From contig CAYXIH010000011.1 of NCBI GenBank assembly GCA_964465155.1, positions 1 to 47,044 on the forward strand: a DNA stretch of 47,044 bases, in the 5' to 3' direction. The position numbers and the translations under genes are program-made. The notes beneath the pieces are model-generated. The model was given only the letters and a program-made list of their open reading frames with translations, did not search any database and was not told the origin of the DNA. Shown in pieces: positions 16,010 through 23,737 of the stretch (positions within the stretch are counted from its first letter, which is position 1; each line of letters starts with the position of its first letter). The DNA is from Spiro-02 sp964465155 (lineage in GTDB: Bacteria > Spirochaetota > Spirochaetia > Sphaerochaetales > Sphaerochaetaceae).

Positions 16010-18508
16010 CTATGCTTCGTGGCCGCTGCTGTACAGGTCATAGACCTTCAGCCGCTGCTTGAATTCATCCAATGTGATCGGCTCCTTTGCACGGAACATG
16101 ACTTGCTTGGGTGCAGTCGGCCTGATATCGAAGAAGTTGTCGCTGAAGCGTCCTGCAGTCTCACCTGCATCCAAGGAGACCCAGAATGCCGGGGCTTTGC
16201 AGCTGACGCTGATGTTGAACCCACCTTGCGCTTCTGTGACCTGTAGGTCCAGCATGGGGTTGCATAGCGCACAATGCTTTGGCTTTTCTAACAGCACGGT
16301 GTTTTCCACGTATACGTCCGTTGTCCGCAGCTTGAGGTAGATGAAAGCCTCCGTTGGCTTTGCCCCGATGTCCTTCAAGGCAACAGTGCATACATGCATG
16401 GAACTCTGTGGCTCGATGCTGATGTGCTGGACTTGTTTTGGAAGCTTGTCGCCGTTGAACCTGCTGACCTTGATCGAGAGCTTTGCATCTTCATATGAGG
16501 ACTCAGTGTCATTGAGCACGTATACCTGCAGGGCACCGTCCTTGATATAGGCGACGGGCATGAGGGGGGCATAGAACCGCTTTGCAGCATAATGGAGCAG
16601 CTTCCACTTGCCCGTGTAGTCGATTGAGGACCATGAGGCAACCGGCCAGTTGTCATTGAGCTGCCAATAGAGGGTTCCCATGCAATAGGGGCGCAGCGAG
16701 CGCCAGTATTCAATTGCTGTGCGCATCGCCAAGGCCTGTTGTGCTTGGGAGAGATACAATTGGTTCTCGAAATCCTTGGGGAAGCGGAAATACCTGGCAA
16801 AGTTCTCGATGATGATCGTGTTGCCACGGTCATTCTTCTGGTGGTGTTCCATTACGGCGCTGGTGAGGTTCATCTCCTCTTCTGCGGCATAGGTCGACAC
16901 CGTGGAGAGGGACGGGAAGGACTGGTAGCCGAACTCGCTGACAAACCGGGGGCGGATGGACAGGTATGCGTCAAAGGCTTTTCCTTCATGCCATACCGAC
17001 CAGAAGTGCATGTCGCCACGGCTGTCGTTGTGCCAGTTGTCGGAGAAGTCCTTGGGTCCTGCAGAGGGACTGGACGGCCACCATGCACGGTGAGGATCGA
17101 GCTTGCGGACCATGTCCCCAACCACACCTTCGTTGAGGCGGTCGTAGTCGATGAGGTAGCGGTCGCGGTTGGTACGGGATTCCTCATACCAGTTGATTGC
17201 ACCCAGGTCTTCGTTGTTGCCACACCAGATGGCGATGCAGGGATGGTCATGCAGGCGCCTGATCTGGTACGCAAGCTCATGCCTGACATTGTCCAGGAAC
17301 GAGTCATAGGCTGGATACATCGAGCATCCGAACATGCAGTCTTGCCAGATCATGATGCCCAATGCGTCGCACAGGTCGTAGAAACAATCTTTTTCATAGA
17401 TGCCGCCACCCCAGACCCTGATCATGTTCATGTTGGCGTCGACACAATCCTGCAGGAGCTGGGAATACCGTTCCCGGGTCATCCGAGAAGGAATGGCATC
17501 CATTGGGATCCAGTTGGCACCCTTTGCAAAAATGTCGCGTCCGTTGACGCAGAAGGTCATTCCCTTGCCACCGTTGGCATCCTCGATGGTCTTCACCTCC
17601 ATGGTGCGGAAGCCGATCTTCTTGGAAACCTGCTGGTCGCCGGCGGTGACCTCCATGTTGTAGAGGTGCTGCTTGCCTTGTCCAGCCGGCCACCATGGGT
17701 TGATGGCATCTACTTCTATGGACAGGGGTATCTCGTTCATTCCCGGTCGGACGGAAACAACTGTCTCGATGCTCTGGTCCTTGAGCCACAGCTTGACGGG
17801 GAGCTCTCCTTCTTGCCATGCCTCATACCTGAGCAATACCTTGGCTTGCCAGCGGGACTCGGAGATGGGGAATGTGTCGGTGGTGACGCTGTCAATGTAG
17901 CCAGTGGGGAGGAAATCCAATGAGATTGGGTCGTAGATGCCGAATGCCATCACGCACGGACCCCAGTCCCATCCACTGTGGCACTGGCATTTGCGGACAA
18001 GGTTGCGGTGGGGGGAGAAGACGGGGTACTGGCTGTAGGGGATTGGATAGGGGAGTTCAGAGGCAATGGAGACAGCCTCGTTCTCAGCTGACTTGAACAG
18101 GATTGTGATAGTGTTCTGGCCAACGTGCAGCTGTTTTGTAATGTCGATTCTCCAACGGCGGAACTGGTTCACGCATTGGTGCACCGTGACTCCGTTGACA
18201 ATGATTGTCCCAAAGGTATCGACTGAGGAGAGCGTCAGGATTGCTCTTCCAGCTTCCAAGTCTTCTTGTGTTACTGTAAAACCATGGGTCAGGAGCCAGT
18301 CGACCTTGCCTACCCATTGCATGTCCAGTTCGCAAGTATCTTGGTAGGGGTCCACAATGAGCTGTTGCTGCAGCAGTGCGGCATGGATGTCGCCGGGGAT
18401 TTGGCAGGGCACCGACTGGTGGCTGGTGAAGTATCTCTGGTATTGGGCAGTAGCCTGCGAGTCGGCCGGTGACAGCCTCCATTCGCCGTTGAGATTGATG
18501 GATTTCAT
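16010..18508 (-). CDS. GH2 beta-mannosidase
   Basis: 832 residues, normal for GH2 beta-mannosidases. The N-terminal jelly-roll domain starts with Leu-Asn-Gly-Glu-Trp-Arg-Leu, and the Gly-Trp-Asp-Trp-Gly-Pro motif near residue 180 marks the mannosidase branch. The catalytic barrel holds Trp-Cys-Gly-Asn-Asn-Glu (acid/base Glu433) and Val-Ser-Glu-Phe-Gly-Tyr-Gln-Ser (nucleophile Glu525). It releases beta-mannose from the non-reducing end of manno-oligosaccharides or N-glycan cores. No signal peptide is seen, so it is cytosolic. The start has AAGGAG 6 nt upstream and an extended -10 promoter close by. The oxidoreductase gene follows after 10 nt. Confidence 0.9.
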   Translation of the reverse strand: MKSINLNGEWRLSPADSQATAQYQRYFTSHQSVPCQIPGDIHAALLQQQLIVDPYQDTCELDMQWVGKVDWLLTHGFTVTQEDLEAGRAILTLSSVDTFGTIIVNGVTVHQCVNQFRRWRIDITKQLHVGQNTITILFKSAENEAVSIASELPYPIPYSQYPVFSPHRNLVRKCQCHSGWDWGPCVMAFGIYDPISLDFLPTGYIDSVTTDTFPISESRWQAKVLLRYEAWQEGELPVKLWLKDQSIETVVSVRPGMNEIPLSIEVDAINPWWPAGQGKQHLYNMEVTAGDQQVSKKIGFRTMEVKTIEDANGGKGMTFCVNGRDIFAKGANWIPMDAIPSRMTRERYSQLLQDCVDANMNMIRVWGGGIYEKDCFYDLCDALGIMIWQDCMFGCSMYPAYDSFLDNVRHELAYQIRRLHDHPCIAIWCGNNEDLGAINWYEESRTNRDRYLIDYDRLNEGVVGDMVRKLDPHRAWWPSSPSAGPKDFSDNWHNDSRGDMHFWSVWHEGKAFDAYLSIRPRFVSEFGYQSFPSLSTVSTYAAEEEMNLTSAVMEHHQKNDRGNTIIIENFARYFRFPKDFENQLYLSQAQQALAMRTAIEYWRSLRPYCMGTLYWQLNDNWPVASWSSIDYTGKWKLLHYAAKRFYAPLMPVAYIKDGALQVYVLNDTESSYEDAKLSIKVSRFNGDKLPKQVQHISIEPQSSMHVCTVALKDIGAKPTEAFIYLKLRTTDVYVENTVLLEKPKHCALCNPMLDLQVTEAQGGFNISVSCKAPAFWVSLDAGETAGRFSDNFFDIRPTAPKQVMFRAKEPITLDEFKQRLKVYDLYSSGHEA

Positions 18509-18528
18509 GTGCAGCTCCTTTGCCTGTC

Positions 18529-18537
18529 AGTATACCA
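18529..18537 (-). promoter_or_regulatory. Extended -10 promoter of the beta-mannosidase
   Basis: On the minus strand TGG-TATACT, with the hexamer at 18534-18529. Start of transcription would fall just before the AAGGAG ribosome site, giving a leader of roughly 15 nt. No good -35 was seen. Confidence 0.45.
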
Positions 18538-18563
18538 TGACCAGGCCATGAACGTGAGGGATG

Positions 18564-19247
18564 TTATGCTTTCTTTGCGATGGCCTTCTGGAATGCATCG
18601 ATGTTCTCGTTGTTTCCTGCCACGATCAGCTGGTCGCCCTGGTATACGGTTGTGGTTGGTTCGATGGTACCGTTTGTCGCATTGTTGTGGATCACGGCAA
18701 TGACGTTGACACCGAACTTGTGGCGGAAGTCACACTCCAAGATGGTCTTGCCATCGAACGCGACGGGAAGTTCTACTTCGATGATGGAGAAGTCCTCGCA
18801 CAAGGCAAGGAAGTCAAGGGTCATTTTGTTGGAGAGGGACTTGGCGAGCCGGATGCCCATCTCCTCCTCAGGGTAGACGACCTCTGCCCCAATTTTCTCC
18901 AAGATTCTGCCATGGTCGTCGCTGATGGCTTTGCTGATCACGCGAGGCACTCCCAAGTCGATCGCATTGAGGGTAGCCAGCAAATTGCTTTCAACATCCT
19001 TGCCGATGCAGACTACGACTGTACTGCAACGCGAGATGTCGGCTTCCAACAGCGTGTCTTTGTTCAGCTGGGTAATCTGGTAGAGGAAGGTGACCTGATC
19101 CTTGAGCTGCTGCAGCTTGGCATCGTCGATGTCTATTGCGATGACCTGCTTTCCAGCCCGTACCAGCTCGGAGGCGAGGGTATATCCAAATCGCCCGATG
19201 CCGATGACTCCGAAGAGGTTTGGATCCGTATGGACCGTCTTGCTCAT
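18564..19247 (-). CDS. ktrA: Ktr/Trk potassium uptake regulatory subunit, NAD-binding
   Basis: 227 residues: one RCK unit with an N-terminal Rossmann domain (Gly-Val-Ile-Gly-Ile-Gly-Arg-Phe-Gly, residues 13-21, and the acidic end of strand two, Ala-Ile-Asp-Ile-Asp) and a C-terminal TrkA_C domain from about 140. Octameric KtrA rings bind ATP/ADP or NAD(H) and gate the KtrB pore. The size matches KtrA, not the doubled TrkA. The ribosome site AAGGAG precedes the ATG, and the gene follows the pore gene by 15 nt in one operon. Confidence 0.92.
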   Translation of the reverse strand: MSKTVHTDPNLFGVIGIGRFGYTLASELVRAGKQVIAIDIDDAKLQQLKDQVTFLYQITQLNKDTLLEADISRCSTVVVCIGKDVESNLLATLNAIDLGVPRVISKAISDDHGRILEKIGAEVVYPEEEMGIRLAKSLSNKMTLDFLALCEDFSIIEVELPVAFDGKTILECDFRHKFGVNVIAVIHNNATNGTIEPTTTVYQGDQLIVAGNNENIDAFQKAIAKKA

Positions 19248-19262
19248 GATGTTGTCTCCTTC

Positions 19263-20561
19263 TTAACCGATGAGGATGCGCTCATCGACATATGATAGTT
19301 TCTGTTCACGGGCCCTGACGCTGCTTGCAATCGTCAACGGGCCAAGGCGGCCGATGAACATGACGAGCATCAGGATGATCCGGCTGCCATCATGCAAGTC
19401 AGGTGTGATCCCGCATGACAGGCCTACCGTGGCAAATGCAGAAACTGCCTCGAACATAATATAGCTGAAGGGCACAGAATCCCCTTCGATGATGCAGATG
19501 CCCATGGTGCTGAGCATGACCACGCAGGTGCTCATGACGACCACCACCAATGCCTTTGTGATGCTTTCCGTTGATATCCTTCTATGGAACGCAGTTGGTT
19601 GCCGCTTGGATGATACGCTGAACATCATGACACCGAGGGTGAACATGGTAGTGGTCTTGATGCCGCCGCCGGTGGAGCCTGGGGATGCACCGATGAACAT
19701 CAGCATCATCATGAGGATCAAGCCCCCATTGCCCAGTATGGTCATGTCCACCGTGTTGAACCCGGCGGTGCGGGCCGAGACGCTTTGGAAGAAGGCTTCC
19801 AACGGAGTCAGGCGGCTGATAAGCATGAACATCAGCATCCCGACGACTATCAGTGTGGCGGTGGAGGTGAGGACGATCTTGCTATGCATGGAGAGCTTGC
19901 TCCACTTCTTCTTGCGCAGGATGTCGCGGTAGACGAAGAATCCCAGGCCACCGAGGATGATGAGCACCCCGATGGTGACGTTCAACAGGACATTGGTGCT
20001 GTACCCCGTGAAGCTTTGGAAGTCTCCCAGCAAGTCGAACCCCGCGTTGTTGAAAGCGGAGATGGCATGGAACGCAGCCATTCCTACCGCACCAAGGGGG
20101 GTGTAGGCTTCACGAAAGACAAAGTACAGGGCAACGGTACCCAGGGCTTCTACCAACAAGGCTCCCACAGCCACCGTCTTGACCAAGTCGATGAGCCCAC
20201 GGCCTGAGCCGGTGTTCAGCGCTTCCCTGATGAGGGTACGCTGGTTGGTCATGATCGTTTTGCCAAAGAGGACCAGGAAGAATATTGCTATGGATGCATA
20301 TCCCAGGCCACCGAGCTGGATCAGCAGTGCGATGACAATCCTTCCGAAGACGGAGAACGTCGCTGCAATGTCGACGGTCACCAAGCCGGTGACGCAGACT
20401 GCGCTCGTTGCGGTGAACAGTGCATCCAATAGCGTGATGTGTACTCCGCTGTTGCGGGAGATAGGAAGCAACAGGAGACATGCACCGATGAGGATGATGG
20501 ACATAAAGCCGAAGATCAGGCGTCTTCCAGGGCGGCTGATCTGTTTGTTCCGTGTAGGCAT
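19263..20561 (-). CDS. ktrB: Ktr-type potassium (Na+-coupled) transporter pore subunit
   Basis: About 432 residues with eight membrane spans in four membrane-pore-membrane repeats. The four selectivity-loop glycines are visible as Val-Thr-Gly-Leu-Val, Asn-Asn-Ala-Gly-Phe, Arg-Thr-Ala-Gly-Phe-Asn and Thr-Val-Gly-Leu-Ser. It forms the K+ pore gated by the neighbouring RCK protein. The start is uncertain: ATG 20561 has no clear ribosome site, and an in-frame GTG lies at 20585. The upstream region runs into the assembly gap at 20608, so the promoter may be missing from the sequence. Confidence 0.9.
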   Translation of the reverse strand: MPTRNKQISRPGRRLIFGFMSIILIGACLLLLPISRNSGVHITLLDALFTATSAVCVTGLVTVDIAATFSVFGRIVIALLIQLGGLGYASIAIFFLVLFGKTIMTNQRTLIREALNTGSGRGLIDLVKTVAVGALLVEALGTVALYFVFREAYTPLGAVGMAAFHAISAFNNAGFDLLGDFQSFTGYSTNVLLNVTIGVLIILGGLGFFVYRDILRKKKWSKLSMHSKIVLTSTATLIVVGMLMFMLISRLTPLEAFFQSVSARTAGFNTVDMTILGNGGLILMMMLMFIGASPGSTGGGIKTTTMFTLGVMMFSVSSKRQPTAFHRRISTESITKALVVVVMSTCVVMLSTMGICIIEGDSVPFSYIMFEAVSAFATVGLSCGITPDLHDGSRIILMLVMFIGRLGPLTIASSVRAREQKLSYVDERILIG

Positions 20562-20608
20562 ACGCAACCAATATACACGAATCACCGTCTGGTGTTAAGA
20601 GTCTCCCT

Positions 20609-20708
20609 NNNNNNNNNNNNNNNNNNNNNNNNNNNNNNNNNNNNNNNNNNNNNNNNNNNNNNNNNNNNNNNNNNNNNNNNNNNNNNNNNNNNNNNNNNNN
20701 NNNNNNNN
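20609..20708. other. Assembly gap of 100 N
   Basis: Exactly 100 unknown bases, the usual placeholder for a gap of unknown length. The right edge is the first base of a 19-bp tandem repeat unit, so repeat collapse is the probable cause. Confidence 0.95.
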
Positions 20709-20782
20709 TGCATGAGGTTTCTTCCCTTGCATGAGGTTTCTTCCCTTGCATGAGGTTTCTTCCCTTGCATGAGGTTTCTTCC
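20709..20782. repeat. 19-bp tandem repeat array next to the gap
   Basis: Three full back-to-back copies of TGCATGAGGTTTCTTCCCT (20709, 20728 and 20747) and a fourth of 17 bp (20766-20782). The copies are identical and have no spacers, so this is a minisatellite-like array and not CRISPR. It probably continues into the N run. Confidence 0.9.
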
Positions 20783-20791
20783 AAAGCTTCT

Positions 20792-20819
20792 TTGCAAGTG
20801 TCATAGTTCGTGGTACAAT
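20792..20819 (+). promoter_or_regulatory. Promoter of the chitobiose phosphorylase
   Basis: TTGCAA (20792-20797), a 16-bp spacer and TACAAT (20814-20819). The inverted GTTTGTACA site covers the -10 box and the transcription start. Confidence 0.6.
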
Positions 20820-20831
20820 CAGTGTACAAAC
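20813..20831 (-). promoter_or_regulatory. Candidate ROK operator, site C (phosphorylase promoter)
   Basis: On the minus strand GTTTGT-ACACTGA-TTGTAC. Over the extended core TTTAGTTTGTACAC-n-GA it is nearly identical to site A at 8090. It overlaps the -10 box, a repressor position, and links this gene to the hexosaminidase/ROK/transporter locus 9-12 kb away. Confidence 0.6.
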
Positions 20832-20855
20832 TAAATCTCCAACAGGGGGGTACCT

Positions 20856-23249
20856 ATGCAGTATGGGTATTTCGACAATGCAAGACGTGAATATGTCATT
20901 GACCGGGTAGATGTTCCAGTCTCTTGGACAAACTACTTGGGAACAGAGAAAACAGGAACGGTGATCAGCCAAAACGCTGGTGGGTACATGTTCCATGATT
21001 CACCTGAAAACCATCGGATCACCCGATTCCGTCCCAACGGGGTCCCCCTTGACCGGCCGGGACACTATGTATATCTGCGCGACAATGCAGATGCCAAGTA
21101 TTGGTCGGTATCATGGCAACCTACCGGCACTCCCCAGGATGCCGGAGGGTATACCTGCCGCCATGGGCTCTCCTATTCGACATTCAGCTGCACCAACAAT
21201 GGGATCGACGCACAGCAGACCCTCTTCATACCCCGTGGCGAGGCTGTGGAGCTCTGGGACATCCAGCTGCACAATACCTCCGCTGAGGTGCGCGACATCA
21301 GTGTCTTTCCCTATTGCGAGTTCTCCTTCAACATCATCGAGATCGACAACCAGAATTTCCAGATGAGCCTGTACTGCAGTGGTTCTTCCTATGCACATGG
21401 GGTCATTGAAGTCGACAATTTCTACAATCCCAGCATGTACCACTACATGACCTCCGACTTCGAGCCCGATTCCTACGATTGCCTTCGCGATGCCTTCATC
21501 GGGGTCTACCACAGCGAGTCCAATCCTGTGGGAGTCCAAAACGGAGTACTGTCGGGCAGCCATGAGCTGGGCAACAACCATTGTGGGGCGTTGTGCAAGC
21601 GCTTGGTGCTCCAACCCGGCCAGAAAGTACGGTTGACGGTGATGCTGGGAGTGGGGGACCGCAAGGAAGGGCTGCGCATCAGGCAAAAATATAGTGACCA
21701 CCAGACTGTGGATGCAGCTTTTGCCGAATTGGCAAGCTTCTGGGATGCCCGGCTGGATACCCTGCAGGTCAAGACTCCCAATGAGGGGATGAACACAATG
21801 CTCAATACTTGGAACCTCTACCAAGCCGAGACGAATGTGAACTTCTCCCGCTTTGCTTCATTCATTGAAGTAGGGGGACGCACCGGATTGGGCTACCGTG
21901 ATACCGCCCAAGATGCGATGTGCGTCCCAGCCTCCGATCCGAAGAACTGCCGGAGGAGGATCATTGACCTGTGCCGTGGCCTGACGCAAGCTGGGTATGG
22001 GCTGCACCTGTTCGACCCTTCTGTATTCGACCCGGACAGGCCCAAGGTGCCACCTTTCAAGTCACCGACGGTCAAGCCTGAGCCAAAGCTCGACGACGTG
22101 GTACATGGGCTGGAGGACACCTGTTCCGATGATGCCCTGTGGCTGGTCCCCGCCATCTGCGAGTATATCAAGGAGACGGGTGAGTATGCGTTGGTGGACG
22201 AGGTCGTCACCTATGCCGATGGGGGCAGCGGGACCATCTACGAGCATATGTGCAAGATCTTGGATTTCTCGGCGCTGCATGTGGGGCAGAGCGGAATCTG
22301 CAAGGGGCTTCGCGCCGACTGGAATGACTGCCTCAACTTGGGTGGTGGAGAGTCCGCCTTGGTCTCATTCCTCCATTATTGGGCACTTGGAGCGTTCATA
22401 GAGCTTGCGGGATTCTATGGCAGGCAAGATGATGTTCGTCGTTACCAGCAGATGGCCGATACCGTGCGCAGTGCTTGTGAGTCACAGCTTTGGGACGGAC
22501 AATGGTTCATCCGCGGCATTACGAAGAAGGGTATCAAGATTGGAACCAGCAAGGATGCCGAGGGAAAGGTCCACCTTGAGTCCAATGCATGGGCTGTGAT
22601 CTCCCAAGCCGCAAGCCATGAGCATGCAGTGCAGGCGCTGGACAGCGTGCACACATACCTTGCAAGTGATTGGGGGCTCCATCTCAATGCACCCGCCTAT
22701 GGGACACCCAACGATGACATCGGGTTCCTCACGCGTGTCTACAAGGGGATCAAGGAAAATGGTGCCATCTTCAGCCATCCCAATCCGTGGGCTTGGGTCG
22801 CTGAGTCGATGGTGGGCAACGGCGAGCGTGCCATGCAGTACTATGACTCGCTGTGCCCCGCCAACCAAAACGACAAGATCGAGGTCAGGCAGGCCGAACC
22901 CTACTCATACTGCCAGTTCGTCATGGGACGTGACCACAGTGCCCATGGGCGTGCACGCCATCCGTGGCTGACAGGTTCAGCGGGGTGGGCATATTTCGCA
23001 GCCACCCAGTACCTGCTGGGCATCCGGCCATCGTTCGATACGCTTGAAGTAGATCCCTGCATTCCTGCCGGGTGGGATGGGTTTGAGGTCACGCGCATCT
23101 GGAGGGGAGCTCGATATGAGATCCATGTCCACAACGAAGCGCATGTGCAGAAGGGTGTAGCCAAACTCTTGCTCGATGGAATACAAGTCTCCGTCATCCC
23201 TGCCATGGATGCCGGGACTGACCATGTCATCGATGTCTACATGGGGTAG
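20856..23249 (+). CDS. chbP: GH94 N,N'-diacetylchitobiose phosphorylase
   Basis: 797 residues, matching the ~800 of Vibrio-type chitobiose phosphorylase. It opens with Gly-Tyr-Phe-Asp-Asn and Trp-Thr-Asn-Tyr-Leu-Gly-Thr-Glu. The active-site region Gly-Leu-Arg-Ala-Asp-Trp-Asn-Asp-Cys-Leu-Asn carries the general acid Asp488. The absence of the long insertion after Cys-Leu-Asn that cellobiose phosphorylases have, and the Gly-Gly-Gly-Glu-Ser-Ala that follows instead, fit the chitobiose branch, as does Asp-Asn-Gln-Asn-Phe-Gln-Met-Ser-Leu. The enzyme splits (GlcNAc)2 with phosphate into GlcNAc-1-phosphate and GlcNAc, saving an ATP. It is cytosolic, with no signal peptide. It stands alone, but its promoter carries the candidate operator shared with the transporter locus. 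Preference for chitobiose over cellobiose is inferred from recalled family features. Confidence 0.88.
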   Translation: MQYGYFDNARREYVIDRVDVPVSWTNYLGTEKTGTVISQNAGGYMFHDSPENHRITRFRPNGVPLDRPGHYVYLRDNADAKYWSVSWQPTGTPQDAGGYTCRHGLSYSTFSCTNNGIDAQQTLFIPRGEAVELWDIQLHNTSAEVRDISVFPYCEFSFNIIEIDNQNFQMSLYCSGSSYAHGVIEVDNFYNPSMYHYMTSDFEPDSYDCLRDAFIGVYHSESNPVGVQNGVLSGSHELGNNHCGALCKRLVLQPGQKVRLTVMLGVGDRKEGLRIRQKYSDHQTVDAAFAELASFWDARLDTLQVKTPNEGMNTMLNTWNLYQAETNVNFSRFASFIEVGGRTGLGYRDTAQDAMCVPASDPKNCRRRIIDLCRGLTQAGYGLHLFDPSVFDPDRPKVPPFKSPTVKPEPKLDDVVHGLEDTCSDDALWLVPAICEYIKETGEYALVDEVVTYADGGSGTIYEHMCKILDFSALHVGQSGICKGLRADWNDCLNLGGGESALVSFLHYWALGAFIELAGFYGRQDDVRRYQQMADTVRSACESQLWDGQWFIRGITKKGIKIGTSKDAEGKVHLESNAWAVISQAASHEHAVQALDSVHTYLASDWGLHLNAPAYGTPNDDIGFLTRVYKGIKENGAIFSHPNPWAWVAESMVGNGERAMQYYDSLCPANQNDKIEVRQAEPYSYCQFVMGRDHSAHGRARHPWLTGSAGWAYFAATQYLLGIRPSFDTLEVDPCIPAGWDGFEVTRIWRGARYEIHVHNEAHVQKGVAKLLLDGIQVSVIPAMDAGTDHVIDVYMG

Positions 23250-23259
23250 ACAAATTGAG

Positions 23260-23291
23260 AGCCCCGGTCCAAGGTTCCTTGTTCCGGGGCT
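23260..23291. terminator. Hairpin between the phosphorylase and the DUF2188 gene
   Basis: Arms AGCCCCGG (23260-23267) and CCGGGGCT (23284-23291) with an inner AAGG/CCTT pairing. It lies between convergent genes and lacks a clear T-run. Confidence 0.6.
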
Positions 23292-23297
23292 GTCATG

Positions 23298-23591
23298 TTA
23301 CTCTTCTTCCTTGGTTTCCTTGGCATAGGAGAGGGCACGAAGGGCATTGTCGAACTTCTGGAACTTGCCATTCTTCAGCTTGATGACTACGTTTGTCTTC
23401 TGATTCCCGCTGACTTGGACAATGTATTCGGTACCCTCGACCTTGGTCTTGAAGTACTTGATGACTTTGTCGCTTCCCTGGCGCTTGACCGCCCATCCTT
23501 TGCCCGCCACGAACGAAAGTTCATGAACTTCACGTACTTCCTTGGGTGCCGTTTCCTTTGCAGGTGCCGTTTCTTTCTTTCCCTTTTCCAT
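23298..23591 (-). CDS. Small basic DUF2188-like protein
   Basis: 97 residues, highly charged. The core Gly-Lys-Gly-Trp-Ala-Val-Lys-Arg-Gln-Gly-Ser (about residues 30-40) resembles DUF2188, a short domain of unknown function often found in small basic proteins. A Lys/Glu/Ala/Pro-rich N-terminal tail precedes it and a Lys-Glu-rich tail ends it, so DNA or RNA contact is possible but unproven. The ribosome site GGGAG lies 6 nt before the ATG. It is likely a single-gene unit downstream of the PPi-PFK gene. Confidence 0.7.
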   Translation of the reverse strand: MEKGKKETAPAKETAPKEVREVHELSFVAGKGWAVKRQGSDKVIKYFKTKVEGTEYIVQVSGNQKTNVVIKLKNGKFQKFDNALRALSYAKETKEEE

Positions 23592-23706
23592 GTGACGCTC
23601 CCATGATGATGATGCCTACAGTGTACTGCATAACAACCACCACCGCTATCTTCAAACACCCTGTTGGACGACAAATTATGGGAAAAAGAGACCTCAGGAT
23701 ACAATG

Positions 23707-23730
23707 AGGGGGAAGCTTTCGCTTCCCCCT
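23707..23730 (-). terminator. Hairpin after the PPi-phosphofructokinase
   Basis: 10-bp perfect stem AGGGGGAAGC / GCTTCCCCCT with a four-base loop, 8 nt after the stop on the minus strand. There is no immediate T-run, but a T5 run occurs about 20 nt further on. Confidence 0.6.
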
Positions 23731-23737
23731 GGTGGTG

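Noticed and set aside
20709..20782. CRISPR array next to the N gap
   Set aside because: Units are 19 bp and run back to back with no spacers, and no cas genes are near; it is a tandem repeat.
20856..23249. Cellobiose phosphorylase
   Set aside because: It lacks the longer insertion after Asp-Trp-Asn-Asp-Cys-Leu-Asn seen in cellobiose enzymes and agrees better with chitobiose phosphorylase in several segments; the shared operator with the GH20 locus agrees.
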